Shown: in pieces, positions 26,712 to 36,000 of the stretch
Numbering within the stretch: position 1 is the first letter of the stretch
Layout: each line of letters opens with the position of its first letter
NCBI GenBank assembly: GCA_016710635.1
Contig: JADJVL010000007.1
Coordinates: forward strand, 186,001 to 250,000
Source: Holophagaceae bacterium
GTDB lineage: Bacteria; Acidobacteriota; Holophagae; Holophagales; Holophagaceae
Direction of reading: 5' to 3'
DNA length: 64,000 bases
Translations under genes and position numbers: made by a program
Notes under the pieces: generated by a model
What the model saw: only the letters and a program-made list of their open reading frames with translations
What the model was told of the DNA's origin: nothing
Databases searched by the model: none

Positions 26712-27431
26712 ATGTACTCCGAGACCCATGCCCGATCCCTGCTGAAGGCCCTGAGCTGGCGCATCGCCGGCAGTCTCACGACCTCGGCCATCGCCTTCGT
26801 CTTCCTGCGGCGCTGGGACCTTGCCCTGGCCGCCGGGGGCCTGGATTTCCTCGTGAAGGTGGTGATCTATTACCTCCACGAACGGGTCTGGGACCGCCTC
26901 GCCTTCGGCAAGCGCCAGCTCCGGCCCTCCGTGCTGTGGTTCACGGGCCTGTCCGGCGCCGGCAAGACCACCTTGGCCCAGGCGGTGGTGGCCGAACTGG
27001 GCCGGCGCGCCATCCGGGCCGAGCATCTGGATGGCGACACCATCCGCGACCTCTTCCCTAACACGGGCTTCACGCCGGAGGAGCGGGAGGCGCATGTGCG
27101 GCGGGTGGGCTACCTGGCGAGCCGCCTGGAGCGCAACGGCCTCTTCGTCGTGGTCTCCCTGATATCGCCGAGCCGCTCCGCCCGGGACTTCGCCCGGGGG
27201 CTCTGCGGCAGCTTCGTCGAGATCCACCTCGCGACGCCCCTGGAGGAATGCGAGCGCCGGGACACGAAGGGCCTCTACCGCAAGGCCCGCCAGGGCGAGC
27301 TCGCCAACTTCACCGGCATCAGCGCCCCCTACGAGGCCCCGGAGCATCCGGAACTGGTTCTGGACACCACCAGCCTCTCCGTTGAGGACGCGACCCGGAC
27401 GGTCCTGGATCACCTGAGGAAACGGGCCTGA
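26712..27431 (+). CDS. cysC: DUF2061-adenylylsulfate kinase fusion
   Basis: A 239-residue protein with two parts. Residues 8-68 form a DUF2061 membrane domain (LLKALSWRIAGSLTTSAIAF and VVIYYLHERVWDRLAFG, with its conserved K..SWR and YYxHERxW signatures). Residues 74-239 are an APS kinase with P-loop GLSGAGKTT, DGDTIR, and a lid region EECERRDTKGLYRKAR. It phosphorylates adenylylsulfate to PAPS using ATP. The kinase would be tethered to the inner membrane. It heads the cysC-cysD-cysN run; the next gene starts 20 bases on. No ribosome site is visible upstream. Confidence 0.9.
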   Translation: MYSETHARSLLKALSWRIAGSLTTSAIAFVFLRRWDLALAAGGLDFLVKVVIYYLHERVWDRLAFGKRQLRPSVLWFTGLSGAGKTTLAQAVVAELGRRAIRAEHLDGDTIRDLFPNTGFTPEEREAHVRRVGYLASRLERNGLFVVVSLISPSRSARDFARGLCGSFVEIHLATPLEECERRDTKGLYRKARQGELANFTGISAPYEAPEHPELVLDTTSLSVEDATRTVLDHLRKRA

Positions 27432-27451
27432 TCCCTGGGTAGACTCGATGG

Positions 27452-28285
27452 ATGCATCATCTGGACCAGCTTGAGAACCGCAGCATCCACATCCTGCGGG
27501 AGGCCTACAGCTCCTTCCGGAAGCTGGGGATGCTCTGGTCCATCGGCAAGGACAGCACCGTCATGCTTTGGCTGGCCCGGAAGGCCTTTTTCGGACACGT
27601 TCCCTTCCCGCTGATCCACGTGGACACCACCTTCAAGATTCCCGAAATGATCGCCTACCGGGACCGCCTCGTCCGGGAGTGGGGGCTGCGCCTCATCGTC
27701 GGCACCAACCACGCGGCCCTCGCCGCCGGGGACACCTTCCCTTCCGGGAAGGTCGACCGCATCACCTGCTGCCGCCTGCTCAAGACCGAGGCCATGAAGA
27801 CCGCCCTCGCCGGCGGCCCCGGCGAGGAGCCCTTCACGGGCATCATCGCGGGCATCCGCGCCGACGAGGAAGGCAGCCGCTCCAAGGAGCGCACCTTCTC
27901 CCCCCGCACCCGGGAGAGCGACTGGGACGTGGACGACCAGCCGCCGGAATTCTGGAACCAGTACAAGACCGACTTCGCCCCGGGCACCCACGTGCGCATC
28001 CATCCGCTCCTGGACTGGACCGAACTGGACATCTGGGAATACATCGGCCGGGAAGGGATTCCCACGGTCTCCCTCTACTACGACCAGGGCGATGGGCGCC
28101 GGTACCGCTCCCTCGGCTGCCACCCCTGCACCACGCCCATCGAGTCCACCGCGAAGAACGTGCAGGAGATCATCGCCGAACTCAGCACCGGCAAGCTCAG
28201 CGGCATCGCGGAGCGCTCGGGCCGGGCTCAGGACAAGGACGACGCCGGCGGGCTGGAGACCCTGCGGCGGGATGGGTACATGTGA
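27452..28285 (+). CDS. cysD: Sulfate adenylyltransferase subunit 2
   Basis: A 277-residue PP-loop ATP pyrophosphatase-type subunit that makes APS from sulfate and ATP, powered by the CysN GTPase. Visible motifs: the PP-loop SIGKDSTV (residue 30 region), FPLIHVDTTFKIPEM, CCRLLKTEAM, GIIAGIRADEEGSRSKER, and the C-terminal GCHPCTTP with ESTAKNVQEIIAEL. Length is close to the usual 300, slightly short at the C-terminus. Its stop overlaps the cysN start (TGATG). A TAGACT element six bases before the ATG, without a Shine-Dalgarno sequence, repeats the pattern before cysC. Confidence 0.95.
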   Translation: MHHLDQLENRSIHILREAYSSFRKLGMLWSIGKDSTVMLWLARKAFFGHVPFPLIHVDTTFKIPEMIAYRDRLVREWGLRLIVGTNHAALAAGDTFPSGKVDRITCCRLLKTEAMKTALAGGPGEEPFTGIIAGIRADEEGSRSKERTFSPRTRESDWDVDDQPPEFWNQYKTDFAPGTHVRIHPLLDWTELDIWEYIGREGIPTVSLYYDQGDGRRYRSLGCHPCTTPIESTAKNVQEIIAELSTGKLSGIAERSGRAQDKDDAGGLETLRRDGYM

Positions 28286-29976
28286 TGGAGATCGCCTTCG
28301 TCGGACACGTGGACCACGGCAAGAGCACCATCGTCGGCCGACTGCTGGCGGACACCGGCTCCCTGCCCCAGGGGAAGCTGGACCAGATCCGCGCCTTCTG
28401 CGAAGCCAATGCCCGCCCCTTCGAGTACGCCTTCCTCCTGGACGCGCTGCGGAACGAGCGGGCCCAGGGCATCACCATCGACGTGGCCCGGGTCTTCTTC
28501 AAGAGCGGCGGCCGGGCCTACACGATCCACGACACCCCCGGCCACGCCGAGTTCCTGAAAAACATGGTGAGCGGCGCCGCCCGCGCCGACGCGGCCCTGC
28601 TGGTCCTCGACGGCCACGAGGGCGTGCAGGAGAACTCCCGGCGCCACGCCTACCTGCTTTCCATGCTGGGCATCCGGCAGGTGGCGGTGCTGGTGAACAA
28701 GATGGACCTCCTCGATCGGGACCAGGGGGCTTTCGACGCCCTCGTCGATAGCTTCGGCCGGCACCTGGCGCGCTTCGAGCTGGTGCCCTCCCACTGGATC
28801 CCGGTGGTCGGCCGCACCGGCGAGAACCTCGCCGCGCGCTCCGGGGAGATGGCCTGGTACCACGGGCCGACCCTGCTGGAAGCCCTCGCCGGCTTCGAGG
28901 CCGCGCGGCCCCTGGAAGAGCTGCCCTTTCGCCTGCCGGTGCAGGACGTCTACAAATTCACCGCCAACGGCGACACCCGCCGCATCGTTGCGGGCACCGT
29001 GGAAAGCGGTCGCGCGGAGCCCGGGGACGAACTGGTCTTCCACCCGTCCGGCAAGCGCAGCCGCATCCGCAGCCTGGAAGCCTTTCCCGGGCCGGGGCCG
29101 GCCATCGTCTCGGCGGGCATGGCCTGCGGCTTCACCCTCGAGGAGCCGGTCTACCTGGCCCGGGGCGAAGTGGCCGCCAAGGCCGGCGAACCGGGGCCCG
29201 TCTGCGCGAACCGCTTCCGCGCGAGCCTCTTCTGGCTGGGGAAGCGGCCCCTCCACAGCGGGCGGGACTACCTCCTGAAGCTCGGCACGGCCCGGGTGCG
29301 GGCCCGCCTGGAACGGATCGTCCGCGTCCTCGACGCCTCGTCCCTGGAACCCCGGGAGACCCCCGAAGCCGTCGCGCGCCACGAGGTCGGGGAGGTGGTC
29401 CTGCGCCTCGCCCGGCCCATCGCCTTCGACCCCGGCCAGCTCCCGCCGGCGATGAGCCGCTTCGTCCTGGTGGACGATTTCGAGATCTCCGGCGGTGGCC
29501 TTCTGCTCGAGGGCCTCGCCGAAGGCGTGGCCAGCGGCCGGGCGGCGCGCTTCAACCAGCGGCCCCTCGTCATCCTCTTGGCCCAGGAAGGGAAGGGCGG
29601 CGCCCATGACCACGGCCTCGACCTCGCCCTCAGCGACGCGGGCCGGGCGGTGTATCCCCTGCCTGCGCTGATGGCGCCCTTCCACAAGGAACGCCTGACG
29701 CGGATGGCGGAACAGGCGCGGCTCCTCCTGGACGCGGGCCTGCTGGTCCTGCTCCCGGTATCGGAACCGCGGTGGACGGATCTGGACGCGCTGAAGGGCA
29801 TGCTGCCGGAAGGCCGCCTCAAGGTCGTGTGGATTGGAGATGGCCCGGCCCCCGCCGGCCTTCACGCCGATCTGGCCGTGGATCCCCGGGAGGACCGGAC
29901 CCTGTCCCGTGCCATCCTCCGATGGACCGGAGTGGACGCCGCGGAGGCCGTCAGCCCGCTGGAGACGGGACATTGA
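28285..29976 (+). CDS. cysN: Sulfate adenylyltransferase subunit 1 with degenerate C-terminal CysC-like domain
   Basis: A 563-residue GTPase subunit. G1 is GHVDHGKST at the very N-terminus, with DTPGH and NKMD further on, then two beta-barrel domains to about residue 425. The extra about 135 residues look like an APS kinase domain that has lost its P-loop: the equivalent segment reads LLAQEGKGGAHDH, followed by ERLTRMAEQARLLLDAGLLV, which aligns with the ERxxxVRRVxxLAxxLxxxGLxV region of true CysC. CysN-CysC fusions are well known, so this appears to be a decayed or repurposed fusion, with the real kinase now encoded by the upstream cysC. It ends 44 bases before the first polyketide synthase. 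Confidence 0.9.
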   Translation: MEIAFVGHVDHGKSTIVGRLLADTGSLPQGKLDQIRAFCEANARPFEYAFLLDALRNERAQGITIDVARVFFKSGGRAYTIHDTPGHAEFLKNMVSGAARADAALLVLDGHEGVQENSRRHAYLLSMLGIRQVAVLVNKMDLLDRDQGAFDALVDSFGRHLARFELVPSHWIPVVGRTGENLAARSGEMAWYHGPTLLEALAGFEAARPLEELPFRLPVQDVYKFTANGDTRRIVAGTVESGRAEPGDELVFHPSGKRSRIRSLEAFPGPGPAIVSAGMACGFTLEEPVYLARGEVAAKAGEPGPVCANRFRASLFWLGKRPLHSGRDYLLKLGTARVRARLERIVRVLDASSLEPRETPEAVARHEVGEVVLRLARPIAFDPGQLPPAMSRFVLVDDFEISGGGLLLEGLAEGVASGRAARFNQRPLVILLAQEGKGGAHDHGLDLALSDAGRAVYPLPALMAPFHKERLTRMAEQARLLLDAGLLVLLPVSEPRWTDLDALKGMLPEGRLKVVWIGDGPAPAGLHADLAVDPREDRTLSRAILRWTGVDAAEAVSPLETGH

Positions 29977-30020
29977 GCCATGGCGATGAGGACTACCCTT
30001 CCATGGATACGGAGCGTGGC

Positions 30021-33000
30021 ATGCAGCAGGCATTGAACCGGGTCATCGCCATCAGCCCGTTCCAGGTTCCCGACGCCGGGCTGGTGGCCGCCGCCTTCCG
30101 CGCCGGAGCCCTGGGCGTGCTGGATCTGGGCCGGGAGCCCGGCCCCGCCGCCGCCGCACTGGCGCGGCTGGCGGCCCATCCGGAGGGCAGCCTCGGCGTC
30201 CGGGTGCCCGCCGGCTGTCCCCTTGGTCCCGCGGACCTGCCGCCCAGCATCGGCACGGTGGTGCTCGAGGCGGGCCAGCTCCTGGCACCCTGGCGCGGCC
30301 GGCGGGTCCTGGTCCAGGTGACGACCGTGGAACAGGCCCGGGAAGCCGCCGCCGCGGGCGCCGCGGGCCTCATCGCCAAGGGCTCGGAAAGCGGCGGGCG
30401 CGTGGGCGACCTCACCTCCTTCGTGCTGCTCCAGACCTTGCTCCCCCAGACGACGCTGCCGGTCTGGGCGCAGGGCGGCATCGGCCTGCACACCGCCGCG
30501 GCCTGTGTCGCAGGGGGCGCCGCGGGGGTCGTGCTCGACGCCCAGCTGGCCCTCGCCCGGGAATCCGCCCTGCCCAAGGAGATCAAGACCGCCGTGGCCG
30601 CCATGGATGGCAGCGAGACCGTGCTGGCGGGGGGGACCCACCGGGTCTATGCCCGGCCCGACCTGCCCCTCGAAGCCCTCGCGTCGGGGGACCTCGATGC
30701 GCGCCTCGGCGCCGGGGACCTGCACCGGGACCTGCTGCCGGCGGGCCAGGACGCCGCCTTCGCCAGGCCCCTGGCGGAGCGCTTCCGCACCGTCGGCGGC
30801 ATCGTGCGGGGGGTGAGGGAGGCCATCGCCACGCAGATCGCCGCCGCCCGCGGCCAGAACCTGCTTTCCGAGCAGGGGCCCCTGGCCCGGGAGCTGAACC
30901 TGCGTTTCCCCATCTTCCAGGGGCCCATGACCCGGGTCAGCGACCGCGCCGCCTTCGCCGAAGCCGTGGCGGAGGCCGGCGGCCTGCCCTTCCTGGCCCT
31001 CGCCTTGATGCGGGGCCCTGAAGTGGAAGCGCTCCTCGAGGAGACCGCCCGCACCCTGGCGGGGAAGACCTGGGGCGTCGGCATCCTGGGCTTCGTGCCC
31101 CAGGAACTCCGGGAGGAGCAGCTCGAGGCCGTCATGCGCATCAAGCCGCCGGTGGCCATCATCGCCGGGGGCCGGCCCGCCCAGGCACGACCCCTGGAGG
31201 ACCTCGGCATCGCGACCTTCCTGCACGTGCCCTCCCCGGGCCTGCTGGACCTTTTCCTCAAGCAGGGCGCCCGCCGCTTCGTGTTCGAAGGCTCCGAGTG
31301 CGGTGGCCACGTCGGCCCGCGGACCAGCTTCGCCCTCTGGGAGGCGCAGATCGAGCGCCTGCTGCGGCACCCGGCGCCCCGGGAGCTGAGCGTGATCTTC
31401 GCCGGGGGCATCCACGACGCCCGCTCGGCGGCGATGGTGGCCGCCATGGCCGCGCCCCTTGCGGAGCGCGGCGTCAAGGTGGGCGTCCTCATGGGCACCG
31501 CCTACCTCTTCACCCGCGAGGCCGTGGCCTGCGGCGCCATCCAGCCCTTCTTCCAGGAGGCGGCCCTGGCCTGCGAAGGCACCGTCCTGCTGGAGACCGC
31601 GCCGGGCCACGCCACCCGCTGCGCGGACACGGACTTCGTGAAGCTCTTCCACGCCGAGCGCCAGCGGATGCGCGATGCCGGCCTGGCGCCCCAGGAGGTC
31701 TGGGCGGGACTCGAGGAGCTGAACCTGGGACGGCTGCGCCTCGCCGCCAAGGGCCTGAAGCGCGAAGGCGCGCAGCTCGTGGGCGTTGACGCCGCGACCC
31801 AGGCCCGGGAGGGCATGGTGATGCTGGGCCAGGTCGCGGCCCTGCGGCATGGCGTCGGCGGCATCGCGGACCTGCACCGGGAGGTGGGCGCGGGTTCCGC
31901 GGCCTTCCTGGCGGCCCTGGAAGGCATCGAACCGCCCGCCGCGAAGGGGGCTCCCGCGGACGTGGCCATCGTCGGTATGGCGGCCATCCTCCCGGGCGCC
32001 TCGGACCTGGAGGCCTTCTGGTCCAACATCGTCGGCGGCGTGAACAGCATCCGCGAAGTCCCGGCGGAGCGCTGGAATGTGGAAGCCTTCTTCGATCCCG
32101 CCTCCACCAGCGGCACCATGACGCCTTCCAAGTGGGGCGGCTTCCTGGACCCTGTGGCCTTCGATCCCCTCACCTACGGTATTCCGCCCCTTTCCCTCGC
32201 CGCCATCGAGCCCGTGCAGCTGTTGGCCCTGGAAGCCAGCCGCCGCGCCCTCGGCGACGCGGGCTACCTGGACCGGGACTTCGACCGGGAGAACACCTCG
32301 GTGATCTTCGGCGCCGAGGCGGGCACGGATCTCGCCGGCGCCTATGGGTTCCGCGCCCTCTGGCGGCAGTACGCCGGGGCGCTGCCCGAAGCCCTGGACG
32401 CGGTGCTGCCGCGGATGACGGAGGATTCCTTCCCGGGGATCCTGGCCAACGTCATCGCGGGCCGCATCGCCAACCGCCTGGACCTGGGCGGCGTGAACTA
32501 CACCGTGGACGCCGCCTGCGCCTCCTCCCTGGCCGCCGTGGACCTGGCGTGCAAGGAGCTGACCACCGGCACCAGCGAGATGGTGATCTGCGGCGGCGCC
32601 GACCTCCACAACAGCATCGTGGACTTCCTGGCCTTCGCCTCCGTCCACGCCCTCTCGCCCACGGGCCAGTGCCGCACCTTCGACGCGACCGCCGACGGCA
32701 TCGCCCTCGGGGAGGGCGTCGCCGCGGTGGTGCTTAAGCGGCTGGCGGACGCGGAGCGGGATGGCGACCGCATCTACGCCGTCATCAAGGGCGTCGGGGG
32801 CGGCAGCGATGGCAAGAGCCTCGGCCTCACCGCGCCCCGGGCCGAAGGCCAGGCGCGCACCCTGGCCCGGGCCTACGGGAAGGCCGGCGTCCGGCCCGTG
32901 GACGTGGCGCTCGTCGAGGCCCATGGCACCGGCACCGTGGTGGGGGACCGCACGGAACTGGAGACCCTGAACCTCTTCTTCGGCAGCGCCGGCGCCGGGA

Positions 33001-36000
33001 CCGCGACCATCACCCTCGGCTCGGTGAAATCCCAGATCGGGCACACCAAGTGCACCGCGGGGCTGGCGGGCCTCATCAAGACGGCACTCAGCCTCCACCG
33101 CCGGGTCCTGCCGCCCACCTGCAACATCACCCAGCCCAATCCGGGCTGGACGCCGGCTTCCCCCTTCACCCTCAACTCGGAGCCAAGGCCCTGGCTGGGC
33201 CGCGGCCGGCGGGCCGGCATCAGCGCCTTCGGCTTCGGGGGCACGAACTTCCACGTGGTGCTCGCGGAACACGAGGCGCCGCCCCCGGCCTCGGGCCTGC
33301 CGGACTGGCCCGCGGAGCTCTTCCTGTTCCGTGGCGCGGACGCCGCCACGGCCCTGGCGCGAATCGAGGCCCTGGCCGGGGCCCTGGACCGCGAGCCGCC
33401 CCACGCCTTCAAGGACCTGGCCCTCGCCATGGCCGAAGGGACGGACTCCGTCCAGATCGCCGTAGTCGCCCGCGACCGGGCGGACCTCCGCGCCAAGCTG
33501 GACCTGGCCCGGGAGCTGAAGGCCCATCCCTCCGGCGTCTTCGTCGCCAAGGCTGAAGCCCTCGGGGCCAAGCCTGAAGCCCTCGGGGCCAGGCCGAAAG
33601 TGGCCTTCCTCTTCCCGGGCCAGGGCTCCCAGCGCGTGGGCATGCTGCGGGACCTCTTCCTCGCCTTTCCGCGCCTGCAGCGCCACCTCGAAGCGGGCGC
33701 CCCCTGGGCCCGCCTCATGTTCCCGCCAACACCCTGGCTGCCCGGGGAGCGGGAAGCCCAGGAGCAGGCCCTGAAGGACACCCGCGCCGCCCAGCCGGCC
33801 CTGGGGATCGCCGGCCTCGCGGTGGCGGACCTGCTGGCCCAGCTCGGCCTCCGCCCCGACCTCCTCGCCGGGCACAGCTACGGCGAACTCGTGGCCCTCT
33901 GCGTCGCCGGGGTGCTTCCAGAGGCGGACCTGCCCGCGCTTTCCGAGCTGCGGGGCCGCCGGATCCTTGAAGCCTGCGGGCCCTCCGGCGAGGCCGGCAC
34001 CATGGCGGCGGTGGCCGCCGGCGCCGGGGCCATCGCGCCCCACCTGGTCGGCCTACAGGGGGTCGTCACCGCCAACGAGAACGCGCCGGACCAGTCCGTG
34101 ATCTCCGGTCCGGCGGAGGGCGTCGCCGCCGCCGTGGCCCGGCTGAACGCCGCGGGCATCGGCACGCGGCCCATCGCCGTGGCCTGCGCCTTCCACAGCC
34201 CGCTGGTGGCGCCGGCCTGCGCCGCGTTCCGGTCCGACCTGGACGCGGTGGGGATTTCCGCTCCCCAGGCCACCGTCTACTCGAACACCACCGCCGCGCC
34301 CTATCCCCACGCAGCGGAAGCCGTGCGCGCGCGCCTCGCGGAGCACATCGGCAAGCCCGTGCGCTTCGTGGCGCAGATCGAGGCGATGTACGCCGACGGG
34401 GCCCGCATCTTCGTTGAGGCCGGCCCAGGCCGGGTGCTCACCGGACTCGTGGGCCGCATCCTGGGGGACCGGCCCCACCTCGCCGTGGCCTGTGACCGGG
34501 GCGAGGACAACGGCCTGCTGGCCCTGCTCCTGGCCCTGGGCCAACTGGCGGTGCACGGCCAGGTCCTCGACCTGGAAGCCCTGTTCCGTGGCCGTGGCGC
34601 CCTTGCCGCGGACCTCGTGGCGCCGGCGCGACAGACCCCTTCGGCCAGCGCCTGGTGGGTGAATGGACAGCGGTCCTGGCCCATGCACGGCGAACTGCCG
34701 GCCAATGCTTTGCGCCCCATCCTCGGGCCCGTGGTCCGGGGTTTCGGCGCCGCGGCCACGGCGCCCGAAGGCGGCCCGCGGCAGGCGGTGGTGCTCGAGT
34801 ACCTCCGCAGCGCCCGGGAGATGGTCGAGGCCCAGCGCCGGGTGATGATGCAGTACCTGGGCGGGGACGATCGCGCCGCGGCCCTCGCGCCCATCGAAGG
34901 CGTCCTGGTCCAGCCCTCCATCCCAATCTCCGCACCGGTCTCTGCCCCGCAGGCCGCCCTCGCCGCACCGGCCCCGCCCGGGCGGGGCCAGGACGACATC
35001 GAGGCCCTGCTCCTCGCCATCGTGTCGGAACGCACGGGCTACCCGTTAGAGATGCTGGACCTGGATCTGGATCTCGAAGCGGACCTCAGCATCGATTCCA
35101 TCAAGCGCGTGGAGATCCTCGGCGCCATCGCCGAGCGCATGGGCACCTCCGGCGCCGCCATGGAGGAGCTGCCGGAAGACCTCGTGGCGGTGAAGACGCT
35201 GCGGGCCATCATCGCGGCCCTCAAGACCTTCGCCGGCGAAAGCGGCGCCGCCCAGGCCAGCCTTGCCGCCGCGGTCCCCGCGGCCCTTGCGCCAGCGGCA
35301 ACGGACGCGGCACCTCCGCGCCCACCGGCGCCGGTGGGACGCTTCGTCATCCGCATGGAGCCGGGGGGCGAGGCGAAGGGCGGGCCCTGGCCCCTCGACC
35401 AGGGCCGCGTCGGCGTCTTCGGCGCCGCCGTGGAGCTGGGTCCTCTGCTTCTGGATGGCCTCGAAACCGCCGGCAGCCACGGCGTCGCGGCGGCCCCGGA
35501 CGCGGCTCCGCCCGCCGGGCTCGACGCCCTGTTGGACCTCTCACCCCTGCGGGACGACTGGGCGCCCGGCGATGTCCCCGCCCTCTTCGAACGGGTCCGC
35601 GGCGCCCTGGTGGGCGGCGCGAAGGTCATCCTCGTGGCCGGTCCCGCCGCGGAGCTGGGCGCGGCGGCCCACGGGGCGCCGCGGCTGAACGGCCACCTCG
35701 TCCCGCCCGCCGCCGGCGTCGCCGGGATGGTCAAGTGCCTGCGCAAGGAATGGCCGGACCGGCAGGTCCGCCTGGCGAACTTCCAGGAGGGCCTGGACGG
35801 CCCCGGGCTGGCCGGGCGCATCCTGGACGAGCTGCGGACTTCCGGCGGCTCCGGCGAAGTGCGCTACAGCCCCGAAGGCATCCGCCTCACCCAGCGGGTC
35901 GTGCCAATCGCCCTCGCCCGGGATCCAGGGGCGAAACCCGCCCTCGCCCTCGGCCCCGAGTCCGTGGTGCTGCTCACCGGAGGCGCGCGGGGCATCACCG

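Noticed and set aside
29862..34043. A minus-strand open frame of nearly 1,400 codons opposite the first synthase
   Set aside because: It is an antisense shadow of a GC-rich gene; composition is low-complexity Gly/Ala/His/Gln without any domain, and the plus strand encodes clear KS, AT and oxidoreductase domains.
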